From Onchocerca lupi (taxonomy: Eukaryota; Nematoda; Chromadorea; Rhabditida; Onchocercidae), in assembly GCA_028564675.1 (NCBI GenBank), contig JAOVVO010000143.1:1-64000 (forward strand): 64,000 nt of DNA, given 5' to 3'. A program made the translations under genes and the position numbers. This document shows, piece by piece, positions 12,350 to 22,840 of this stretch. How positions within the stretch are numbered: position 1 is the first letter of the stretch; each line of letters starts with the position of its first letter. The notes beneath the pieces were generated by a model. It saw only the letters and a program-made list of their open reading frames with translations, was not told where the DNA came from and ran no database searches.

Positions 12350-13792
12350 TTAAATAATGAGTGATTGATTCGAGAGTTGAATCACATTTTGTTCTGACGG
12401 CAAAGTTGAACACGGTAGCAACCACAATATCATCGGTCCTAATAATCAAAGTAAATTTTAGATCTACTTTTTTATTTGTGAGGTAGTCTGTAAATCAGAA
12501 CAATATTAGTTAGGATGTGATGGCCGGAGTGACAATTGATTACCTAGGGAAAAGATGGGAAAAAGTGAAAGAAAAATAAAGAAAACAATTTTCTTATTCT
12601 CATTTCAAAATCGTGCTTACCATTGCCACAAACTTCCCGCATCAGGGTTATTTTTGAACGTGATTGAGTAACTCGATTATGAAAACCTTTGCGCTGAGCT
12701 GCTTCCACTGCCGTCTCATCGTTCAAAATTGCCTGTATCTAAATAAGACATTAATGAATCTATAGATATCTGTCACTATTAAACAAAAAATAGGAAAAAC
12801 ATTAATGCATCTGTAGATATGATGTCATAAAAATGAAACTTCAAGAATGTCGCAGAATATTTTTCCTTCTGGTTAAGCTTGATTTCTTGTTGAATTACCT
12901 GGTCGCACGAGACTGCGAAAACAAATAAACCAAACAGCGCGCTTTCGATAGATAGAAAAATTGTATGCAATCTGAAGATAACTAATAATAAGTTGATAGA
13001 TCCAATATATTTGTTATGACCGCAGAATATTAAAATCGTTGAAATTTTCGTAAGCACTAACATTTTCGCATTATGTACACTTTGTTCATAAGGTCCCTTC
13101 ATACCAGTAATGGCATATTGATCATGATGTACCCAGGCTGTTACTATTAAACTAAAAAAAGAATGAATTATGCTTAGAAAAAAAAAAATGAAAGTTATAC
13201 GATATAATTATTAAATTGAGTTACATGATAAAATAGTGGAAATAAAAATATGTCGAAGAGGTAACACAGAGGAAAAACAAATGAGAGGACTTCGATATCT
13301 TTCTAATGAGTACACAATTTTGAAGTTGTACGATACCAGCAGTCAAACTAAATAGAAATATCTTTCCAGCCAGCAAAGTTGCTGGGATTTTAGCTGTCTG
13401 GCAATGATTGATAGAGCCTCCGCGTGAAGCTGCGAAATAAAACGTGAAAACCGCATAATCTATTAAAGAATACTAAAAAATGTTCGAAAAAATACCTTAA
13501 AGCATATCCTGATGACAAGCCAACATACAATAGAAACTGAAGGAAATATTTTTGATTGTATTCGCCGATGCAGTTATTGACCCAGGGACCTTAAAACATT
13601 TGAAATAAATACATGGGAATAAATGTGACAAATATTTTGGCTGAGAAATGTTAGCCATTTCATACCCGTCTTTTTTATTTATCCTCTTAATCTAAATTCA
13701 GAAATCTCTACACATTGCTCCGAATAAATTCTCTGAAATGAAAATCAAAGATATTTTCTTCGAAAGTGATAACCTTTTCTTATCTCTCTCTC

Positions 13793-13840
<48 letters not shown>

Positions 13841-16800
13841 TATATGTATATATAAATGTTCGCTGTATAAAATGGAAAAAATCCGAAAGTTCTCCACCGA
13901 TTGCTTCCGAATTTTGACATAACATTATATTCGAGTAGATACTTTTTATACAAACATACTTTTTTTCACGTGTCACGTCTGTGACAACTAAAAATAAATG
14001 AGGGGGCGATGTTTACTGAATCCGCCCCGCACCACGCCCTCATGAACGAGCTGAATTTTTTGACTCCGCCTCTCACTGTGCCTTCATGAGCAGATAGAAT
14101 CTATTCACTACGCCTACTTTCTGTATTGACTGCGGCTACTTCCTGCAACGTCAACGTTTCAAGTTCTTCATCGATTGATTTGAAATTTTCATGTGGCGTT
14201 GGATCCGAATAAGTGCGTATTTTTAAATAAATAAGGGGAGTAAATTAAGCTTTTTATTTGTTTTTGTTTTGTGAGGGAAGTAAACCGTCTATTTTTTGAT
14301 TTGTGGGGAATGTAATTGAGTAACATAAGTGTCGAAGTCATGATAATGGAACGTTTCTTTCAAGCAATTTATTTCACAATACTTCTGAGTATATAATATT
14401 TTTTGTTATTCTGTGTAGTTAGCATATCAAGCAACTCAACGGAGCACAATCAACTATTCGTCAGAGAACCACTATCGGTATTACTTATATTACACTCATA
14501 TTGTTTCATCTTTTTTCTCATTAATTACTGTTTGTAGCTGCGGTATTGTTTTCTAATATCGTGTAACTTAATAAAAGCTATTGTTGAAATAGTCAAGTCA
14601 CAGCAAAAATATCTTCAACCCAACGACTCAAAAATCCAAACCCATAAATCAAACAGAAAGAATCTTTCCCCTACAGCTATGCCATTTTGGGATCGAATTG
14701 CTGCCAGAATCTATTTAATTAGGAATGTTTTACCATTTCCTCCTGGCACATATAAAAAGAAAATTTCTTCAACTCTCTTATTGACAGTTTACATTATTTG
14801 ATCGTAGATGCCTTTTTGCTCAAACGTTGGTTTAGGAATATTTGACTGCACGCATGACAAAAGATCAATCATGTTGTAAATTTGTTCGCGACGTAATTCC
14901 ACATCGAACGAAGCAGCAGCATATCGATTCGGTGATGGCATTCTCAATTGATTGAGAACTTTGTTCGCGATTTGCAAGCACAAGTCTTCAATCAATTTAT
15001 CAACGCTTTGTTGTAGATTTCTGTTGTGAAACCCATGTTCATATTTGAATCTTCGCTGCGTATTCGATGGAGAATATCTTCAGTCATATGCGATTTATAT
15101 TTCTCCCATAACTCTGCGAGAGATGAAGGAAAGCAGACGGTCAATATGACTGCAGTGTACGAATTTGATTTGGATATAACATGTTGCATTCATCATTAAT
15201 GCATACATTCCAGTGTCGGTCGTTCTCCAATAAATTCAAGCTTGACAGGCACTGCGGAAAATAGCATGTGTAACACCGTTCATAATTTTTGATTGCTGGA
15301 AGGAGATTGGACCGGACACATTCACTAACAACATGCGAAGGAAGAAGCATTCGTCTTGATTAGAATGCACGATATACAATCTGCCTATCGTAATCTGTTT
15401 GAATATGCCAAGTTGTCCGTCAACTGGTCTTCTCCTTTGCGTCGATAAAATGATTTTCTACTCGCATTTCATGTGTAATACATTGTTATACTAGAAGTAG
15501 GTACTTCCGATTGTAACAATGTTTTCGCAAATGCGTCATTTTGATATAATGTGAAGAAAGCAGTTAACGTTGTAGCCAGAGAATTCAGGGTTATTTGTTG
15601 CACATTTGCAGCTGTGAAATAAAAACGTTCTCCATTTTCCAGATACACTGCTAAGTGAACAACAGCTGGACTTCATGTATGGGAAATAACAGAATTCGCC
15701 ATACAGCTTCATTGCTGCTTATGTATCTTCCAGCCTAATGCTGTACGATTTCATCGATATGTAATACCGCATTCCTATCACTTCTTTCAGGCTGCATACC
15801 AAAAACTGCCATGTCGCTCCTTTATTCACGTACTTACAAATATATTTGATCGATTTAACGGATTTATGATATTCCATGATTATGTGCACTTTTTATGTTT
15901 TTGATGACAAAAGCGAATACAGAACAACTCACCGTTTATCAATTTCGATGTCATCATTCCATATTTGTATTGTTGCTAATTTAACACCATCTTCTGCTAA
16001 TCTTCTGTATAAAGAATATCCATCTTTTACTGTAACTGTGTTGGATACTAATGCTCGAGGATATCGCTTAGAGCATTTTCCGCCAATCAAAATGGTGAAT
16101 TTGGATTCAGTGTAAGGTCCATGTATCATATTTTCCGTCGCAACTTCTGTCGGGAACACCGAAATTGATTCCCTACTAAAACTAATTATTATGGAAAATT
16201 GTAAAATCAAATGATTAAAATTTTTGTGAAATTCTTTTTCTATGACTCATCATCTGTAAAATTATCTCTCATTGTGTGCCTTGTCCATGCTCATTTACAA
16301 CCACATCAAAGCGTCTCCGCATACAGCTAACAAAGCCATTAATCTTTTGTGCTTGTAAAACTATTCTTCAATTCAATTAAACTGTCGTAACATTTTTTTC
16401 TTTGTTAACAATTTTTTTTCTTAAAATTATTTCAACATCAATTGTCTTATATCCCAATACTCCCAATTCTTAACATTTAATAAACCCCACTTAATTCCAA
16501 AAAAAAAAACCACTTTTTTCTTTATTCATTCTTTCAAATTGGTTCGCTGAGATCCAGACGATCTAAAACCACGCTTGCTTCTGACCAAGCTCCCAATAAT
16601 CTCCTTCAAATACCCAATCGACATCACTCAATTTACTTCACTAAATGCCTGATTTCTATTGTATTGTTAACTACATTTTATTCAATTACTACTATTGTGA
16701 ATAAAGATAATCTATTCCTTCCACAGCTCTAATCAAATTTCAAACCTTCCACAACAACTTCATACAAATCTTATCGACGTCAGCATCGGGTATTTCAGCG

Positions 16801-19800
16801 CATATTACATCGCCAATTTCGTTTGAAGTGATTTTATCATAAAGTCAGATTAGTATATGTATATATGGCAATCCTCTCTTCTGTCATTCTACTGAGCACA
16901 GTCAGCAGCGCACAGATCCAAAAATTTTTATCTTGAAATCCATCAGTGATTTCAGTTTTTGTCTGAAAACACGTGCTGTGATGTCATGCCTATCCATCAG
17001 CGATTGCCCAGGAAGTAAGACATTTTGCAGATTATTTTAAGCTGGATTGCATGTGAATGTAATGAATAGGTCTGGACGCGAACATATGCAATTGCATCTT
17101 GAGCGTACTCATGCGTATGACATGGATTGCCTGTATATGAAACGGCAAAATCTTCATGTGCAGATTAGTCTTCCAATTTAGTTGTATTACCGTCATTCAC
17201 AACTGCATCTCGCAAATGAATATTCTTCAGAGCGAAGCCTGGTCTGATTCAAACGAATGAATATCAAACTTTCTATTTCGATTTTTGCAGACATGTCTAC
17301 GATATATTGGTGAAACAACTGACGGCATTTCAAAATGCAATTATCTTCATTCTCTCGAACCATTAATCGGTATGAATAATAGTTCACTGCGCAAAATTTC
17401 TCACTTGTTTCTTCGCCACTGATTGGATTTGTCATCTTAACATTCAAACGATATCCATCGGCACCATCCCAAAAAATGATTGGATATTGCAAAGCATCGC
17501 AGCATCGATGAGTTTCTGCAATTTTTGTCACTTGATCTTTTTTTCGGTGAAGAAAAATATCTCCAAGTTGGAATTGATCTTCGGCTATAACAATTGCAAC
17601 TTCGTCTATAGTTGGAGCATTGAATCTTTGCATGTGTTCTCCAGCAGGCGTTTTGTCAGCATGTGTAACAATCCTATCTGTATCAGATGGTTTCATGCCA
17701 ATTGTTGTTTTGAACAAACGCATTAAATTGTATTTTTCGAACTCCGCAGTATACATTGAAATCATCATTACTATTACCGAAGAAATACATTTGTGGGAAT
17801 TTATGCTGACCATTCTGGCAACGGAAGCAAGAAACCGGTTTTATGATAAATTTGTCTTTTTATTTTGAAAGTCGGCATGAATGTTGTTATGATTTCTGCG
17901 CCGAATGACGTCATTTGGAAGCAAGAGTGTTGTACTTTCTGATCTTAGGAAATGCTTTGATTCGGCGGTATATCCGACAAGCAAAATTTTTAATGGCTCT
18001 GGTGGTTCTTCAAGTTGGGTAGTTTAATTTTTCCGGCGGCGCAACACATCCCTTCCATTTCTTCATTAAATTCCAAAGCCTTACAATAAGATATACTTCA
18101 GTCATAGTGCTGATGAGAAGATGCGGGCTCAAACTATAATCATCAGCTGAGTTGTACCGGAATGCAGGGCGATTATAACTGCGTAATTGCTGAACATGAA
18201 GTCGTGTTTGACGCTGATCAAGAAATACTAAAGATGAAGTAGCGCAACATGGCTTCAAAGCGACGACAAACATATTTACTGCCTAAATGCTCCAATTCAT
18301 AGATAAATATAAAGATCGACGCAGCAAAGCAACAGTTCGGAGTTCCAAATGTTCCAGTTTGATAAATCAAAGCGCCAATAGCAACAATCCGACAGTTCAC
18401 TTGAATAATATCTTCTCTATCAGCGACAAAGGAATAAATAACCCAGTGATCAATTTGCCTGGATGTTCTCTAATAATTGTTTGTTACGATGAATTATTCT
18501 TCATTCAATAAAACCTTTCTCAACAGGATTCATCTTTGTCACACAAGACATAAAAAAACTTTTCATATTTATTGCTGACCTAGCCTAATCACAATAGCAA
18601 GAAACAGTCTCCAATCCAACCAAACTGCAAATCAAATTAAAAAGTATCAGTTTTTTTCTTTTTCTTTTTTTCCAGCTCAGCAACGCGTGTATAAAAACAT
18701 GCGCGTATTCGAATGTAACGTTGCGTCAAAATTTCAAAGCAATAGGTTAAGGACTTTCCGATATCTAAGATTTTGAATTAATATAGATAAGGCGCGTGTT
18801 TAAGAACTTTCAAAGATTTAAGATCTTGAACAAACAAACATTGGCGTTTTTATTTATATAGATTAGCTGGAGCTGGACATGCGAAGCGTGGCTGCTCCAC
18901 ATAGACCTGGCCACACTCCGCTTGACCAATCCAGCTAGTGTACATATATACTCTAAGATCAAAATTCAAGAGCAAATGACCACTTATTACATATAATCTT
19001 TTCAGCTAATTTTCTTTATTTAGAATTTATTACAGTAGTAAAAGAAAATAATAGGCATACGGACTATACAGCAGATATCATGAATTCATTTGGCGAGAGG
19101 AAAAAAGATAAACCTGTAAGATTATGCTGAAAGTATATCATCAGCAGTAAATAAAATTTAATGCTCTCAATGACAGCTTAAGCATATTCAACATAAACAC
19201 TGCAGATAAACAGGATATAAACTAACAGTGATGATCCATTTTTCGAACACAGCGTCGACAAATACGGCAATGATGTGCTCGTGGTGGTCTATAGGATTCG
19301 CATCGAGTACAAAGTGTCCAATCCTTTTCCTTAAAAATTATTCAGAGTCTAATACAAGTTTTCACACAATCCTAAAATTTCTCACAACATAAAAGTTCAC
19401 ATTTATTGTAAAATCGAGCTAATTACACTGCGTGATTTTGAATAGTCTACAAAAATCATATTTAAACACTGACTGGGATATAAAGACAGATGACATCACT
19501 GAAGAAAAAAGAAAAGTGAACCTACCATAAACTTGTTTTTTTCTTCCATCAATTCTACATCGGTATCCGTACTAGTAGATTCACTATCAGAAAGCAGTTT
19601 TAAAAAACGATTTTTATTACAACGTAACAACCTACAAACAAATTGAAATAATTATTAAACACAAATGATCACATTGCAATGAATATTTAAATTCTAAAAT
19701 TTTTAAAAAAAGTTTGAAATAAAACTGAGAGTCATAATAAAGTCTGTACATATATGTATATTTGTACAAATGTTATTTCTCTCTTTCGTTGATATTCTCA

Positions 19801-20564
19801 TAAATGATGCATCTGATATTTAATCTTAATAACTGAAAGGGACTACGCTTAATTTGAGGCCTCAACATTGAGTATTGTATTTTTCTAACCTGATTAGGAC
19901 TTGTTGGAATACATAAAACTAAAAACCAAATAGTGCATAAATGAATCTTTGAAAAGAAATTAATAATTAAACGCACCCTTTTCGACTAATAGGTACAATA
20001 CCTGGATCCGTAATCATCGCTCGCAAATGAGATGCAAACGCAAAAAATAACACGGTATTAAACATTACTGCATGCAATACGCCCCATAAACTGCAACTGC
20101 TAATAAAAGATAGCATAAATTATCATTCGTAAATTTTATTTTTGTCAGATTTTACAAATACATATTCATTTCTTCATGTAAAGCTTAATGAATGCTTTCG
20201 CAATCGCAAGTAAAGCATTCAGAGCTTCACTTGCGCCATTATAAATAGATTAAAAAAAAAGAAAATATACACCACAATGTGAAGAAAATGCTTCTTACTA
20301 TTGTCATTCATCATAGGATTACAATATTAATGAAAGTTGTGCACAGTGATATGACTATTGAACGAAATGGATTGTTTTTGCAAAGTGAAAGTATTGCAAT
20401 TATAGCGACATTCATAGTTCGAGAGGTTTAAAATGAGTCAAAGCATACCTCTCCATAAAAGTAGGTGTAATGAGCCACACGATGACTACATAATCGGCAT
20501 AAATCATTGCCAAATAAGTGAGTAAAGCGCAGAAGATGCCGCATAAATCACGACGAAATATCAT
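12350..20564 (-). CDS. DHHC-type protein S-acyltransferase, ZDHHC3/7-like
   Basis: Membrane palmitoyltransferase that attaches palmitate to cysteines of client proteins, usually at the Golgi for this subfamily. Minus-strand exons: 20564-20449, 20090-19977, 19631-19526, 19329-19227, 13589-13496, 13151-13062, 12971-12899, 12738-12621, 12438-12350. They total 903 nt, 300 aa plus TAA, all phases consistent. Visible parts: TM1 (GIFCALLTYLAMIYADYVVI), TM2 (HAVMFNTVLFFAFASHL), the DPG motif, a Ser/Asp-rich insert, then the Cys-rich domain from about 119 with DHHC at 144-147 and PWVNNCIGEYNQKYF. The active site is split by the 5.6 kb intron. TM3 and TM4 follow (YVGLSSGYALSLIVTAWV; SIESALFGLFVFAVSCDQ), then NDETAVE and a GPMILWLLPC tail. 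The first ATG has a TGA two codons upstream, and the N-terminus is shorter than in vertebrate ZDHHC3. The precise nematode dhhc number was not assigned. Confidence 0.93.
13797..13852. repeat. (TA)n microsatellite
   Basis: About 56 bp of alternating TA with a few substitutions, preceded by a short (TC)n tract, in the large intron of the DHHC gene. Confidence 0.9.
14010..14230 (+). repeat. GC-richer repeat with Helitron 5'-end-like segment
   Basis: Two related blocks (from 14018 and 14062, each starting GAxTCCGCC and ending CTCATGAA or TTCATGAG) lead into 14141-14190. That segment contains AACGTTTCAAGTTCTTCATC and ATTGATTTGAAATTTT. It recurs with few changes at 39389-39430 and, inverted, at about 18735-18770. 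It is typical of sequence just inside the 5' end of animal Helitrons. Confidence 0.6.
14680..15860 (-). pseudogene. Helitron RepHel C-terminal part: pre-helicase and truncated Pif1-like helicase
   Basis: Minus-strand homology runs through several frames: ICKYVNKG, the SNEAVWRIL block, MLLPSHVVSE, NLLENDRHWNVCINDECN, FPSSLAELWEKYKSHMTEDI, then a 68-codon piece with RYAAASFDVELRREQIYN and VQSNIPKPTFEQKGIYDQIM. A TAA follows at once, then VEEIFFLYVPGGNGKTFLI with the Walker A Lys and Thr still present, then another stop. All later helicase motifs are missing, so no functional helicase is possible. Confidence 0.85.
16215..16740. other. Probable insertion inside the Helitron Rep region
   Basis: Rep-like homology is seen on the minus strand down to about 16740 and resumes near 16135 (ENMIHGPYTESK). 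The approximately 500 bp between shows no clear Helitron coding. It is AT-rich, with an A-run near 16499 and a short GC-richer patch at 16255-16330. It may be a nested insertion, or simply very decayed Helitron sequence. Confidence 0.4.
17193..17813 (-). pseudogene. Helitron_like_N domain remnant (longest open segment)
   Basis: A 206-codon open segment with the family signature: DADKTPAGEH-like HADKTPAGEHMQRFNAPTID, EVAIVIAEDQF, ETHRCCDALQYPIIFWDGAD, NYYSYRLMVRENEDN, and CRQLFHQYIVDMSAKIE. These are hallmark motifs of the region N-terminal to the Rep nuclease in animal RepHel proteins. Upstream and downstream parts are in other frames and interrupted, so this is a relic. The first 25 or so residues do not look like Helitron. 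Confidence 0.9.
18863..18960 (-). repeat. Possible 3' end of a second, tandem Helitron
   Basis: On the minus strand this GC-rich stretch ends CTCCAGCTAA and directly abuts the TC that starts the downstream Helitron. CTAA fits the CTRR 3' terminus of Helitrons, and a short hairpin (GTGG-AGCAG-CCAC) lies about 20 nt before it. Element length and identity are unknown. Confidence 0.35.
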
Positions 20565-22259
20565 CCCTCAATAACAATCATTGCATCGACTAGTGTTAAC
20601 AGCGCCAATGCTAAAATCGAGACAAGTACTTATCCATAAGTAAATATAAAGAAAAAGATAAATATCTAAATCAAACTCGATCATTCGATCCAATTAAACT
20701 GCGAATATGTTTCTTTAGTCCGCACAAGACAGTTTCACTCCTAGTATTTTTGCAGCTTCAAGAAGCGGCCAAGTAGAGTCGTTTTGAAAATGGATGACTC
20801 ATGGAGGAAGATATATAACAGTACTGCAATGGCATCGTATGACTCGATTTCTCGCATTTCATGAGAGCTTCAGAGTTACTCTAGCGTTATGTTTGATGAG
20901 AATGTTTCAGTTTGCAACGCTGTATGCATGCCATTCATAAACAAACTGTAATAAAAGGGATGGAATAAACAAATTTTATTAAAAGATATTTTCATCTCAG
21001 CTCACATTATTATTGCTATTATTATTAAAATGAAACATAAACATACAAATAATTGTAAACAAAAGGAAAATGATGAGGATTTGAAAAAAATCCCTTATAA
21101 TGAATGATTCAATTATTTAAATGTAATAATGCAAATGAAATATTATGAGCGCAATGTACCTTGCTTGCACAACTGCAAATGAATCAGTAATTTTTGCAAA
21201 ATGTCAGAAGTTATTTGGATTTTACGAAATAATCATTTTCAGATAATGAAAATGACGACGAATATCAAAGATATCTTTACCACCTTTTAAAACTGGAAAT
21301 AAAAATATCCGCTACATCCTTTCATCAGTAACAATGAAATTATTTTAGCGGATGGAATATTGCGGCTGCTTACTGATTTTTCACAACCAGATGGTAAACT
21401 TTTGCTCGTAATTATTTTTTATTACCTGATATATTATTAGTAATTGAATCGATATAAATCATCTGATTTTAATACTGATAATTTTCGTTTGTTATCTATG
21501 GAAAAGAAATTGCTAGACTTCATAAGAAATCAAAGAAAGAAATTCATAGGAAATGATATTTATAACACATAATAAAATTGTTTAAGAGTTACTGACAAGT
21601 CGCTTAAATTAATGAAAACAAAAAAAAGATATTTAGCTCATCTAATTTCTCGAAGTAACAAAATATGATGATAATATAAGAGTATTATTGAAGTGAGTCA
21701 TGAAAGCGAAAAAATACTGCCGTTTACTGGAAATATATTGTTTAAATTGATTAGAAGTTTTTTTTAGTGTGTTATTAATTTAATCAATAATTCGAGAAGA
21801 TCTGATTATTGACTCGAAAATATATATGTCATTAAATTATTAATTTGAATGCCTTCAATATGTTCTTGTCTTATAAGAAACATCTTTATCAGATTAAAAA
21901 TTAAACTTTATTTTGCTTTTTTTGCCTCATTATAATTTTACTTAAATGAGTAAAATTCTAAATCTATAATATGTATTTCAGGAGATTTTTGTTTATAAAG
22001 TTATCAATTTTATTCTAAAATCACTATAGAGATTTTATTTGTGATTCACTACCTTTCCTCTTGAAAGTTTTATTAAAACTTTCTTCAATTGATCGACTTT
22101 CAAGCACTGATTTTTTTATCATTTCTTTTTTGTTTGCTGTTCCTCTTTGAAAGCTCCTCTACTGAGACTTATCAGTATTACGTTTTTGCAAACGTAGTCT
22201 AAGCTCTTCCATGGAAGAATAAAAATGCTTACAACCTTTTTCCTCATAAGCTTAAATAA
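20565..22259. other. Upstream of the DHHC gene; no gene recognised
   Basis: This should contain the promoter and 5' UTR of the minus-strand DHHC gene. I saw no convincing exon, RNA gene or repeat family in it. Confidence 0.4.
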
Positions 22260-22450
22260 ATGAAATGCTCCTTGCCAATCTTTACTAAGCAAAACACTTA
22301 CCGTAGCCATTCGTTCGGTTGGATTGCTGAAGAAGCAGTGGGAAAAGCAAGGAAGCATATTGCAGATCCAGTAAACGCAAATAGTAAGGAAATTGTCTTT
22401 ACCTCAGGTGCAACCGAGTCGAACAACATGGCGGTTAAGAGAACATGCTA
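22260..22450 (+). pseudogene. iscS: Fragment of bacterial-type cysteine desulfurase IscS (Wolbachia-like)
   Basis: IscS is a PLP enzyme that takes sulfur from cysteine for Fe-S clusters. The segment encodes LPIFTK, then, after an apparent loss of the FGNPHS stretch, YRSHSFGWIAEEAVGKARKH, NANSKEIVFTSGATESNNMA and VKR. These align with residues around the cofactor-proximal ATESNN motif. Homology ends near 22445, and the open frame then runs through unrelated residues to TAG 22542. Roughly 60 of about 410 residues remain; the PLP Lys, His and sulfur-accepting Cys are all absent. The wording (HSFGWIAEEAV, SNNMA) is closer to rickettsial IscS than to the nematode's own NFS-1, but a decayed nuclear copy is the alternative. 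Confidence 0.72.
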
Positions 22451-22759
22451 TTGCATAGCGTATACTTTTGATACACAAGAAAACGAAAAATTAACGCAAA
22501 AAATCGAAATTAGTAACAATACAAGTCAATTTGCGCAGTGGTAGAGAAATTTTTAGTTATAGAGTGCCTTATTGAGTAGCAAAATATACATTAAAAAATT
22601 GAAGACATCTATCCACAACCTTACCGACACTTAACCTGCCTCATTACAACGTAATCCTTAACAAACTCGGTCCATCATTTATGATTCATGTATTTTTTTA
22701 TAGGTTGCTACCAGTAATTTGAATTGCTTTATTTAGAAAAAATTACCTATAGTTTGTTT

Positions 22760-22840
22760 GAACTATAATTTTTTACTAAAATTATAGTTCACTACTGATA
22801 TGATTTATTAAAATTTTAGTTCACTATTGATATGATTTTT
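22760..22840. repeat. Palindrome plus 32-bp direct repeat
   Basis: 13-bp perfect inverted arms (22760-22772 GAACTATAATTTT and 22778-22790) around a 5-nt loop. The right arm also begins a 32-bp unit (AAAATTATAGTTCACTACTG..) that is repeated with three changes from 22810. Confidence 0.85.

Larger units (their letters stand above)
14680..18862 (-). mobile_element. Degenerate Helitron (RepHel) in the DHHC gene's large intron
   Basis: Rolling-circle transposon remnant, same orientation as the host gene. The 5' terminus is at about 18862, reading TCTATATAAATAAAAACGCC on the minus strand, as in autonomous Helitrons. Going 3' are decayed RepHel segments: a YNRPAFRYNSADDYSLSPH block (about 18190-18130); the Helitron_like_N domain (17813-17193); the Rep region (about 17200-16740), EYAQDAIAYV visible; GGKCSKRYPRALVS (about 16100-16065); KSIKYICKYVNKG (about 15850-15810); GRYISSNEAVWRIL (about 15735-15695); DILHRIRSED (about 15085-15055); and the helicase Walker A, PGGNGKTFLI, near 14740. 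Homology stops just after AAIRSQNGIAV, so helicase motifs II-VI and the 3' end are missing. Stops and frameshifts are frequent. Confidence 0.88.

Noticed and set aside
13340..13435. Possible extra DHHC exon after TM3 (frame with ATLLAGKIFLFSLTAG)
   Set aside because: Its phase does not match the preceding exon, whereas 13151 joins in phase and continues SGYAL-SLIVTAW as expected.
13698..13976. Frame with Ile-Tyr repeats
   Set aside because: Translation of the (TA)n microsatellite.
15876..16115. Plus-strand frames within the Helitron
   Set aside because: Shadows of the minus-strand Helitron coding.
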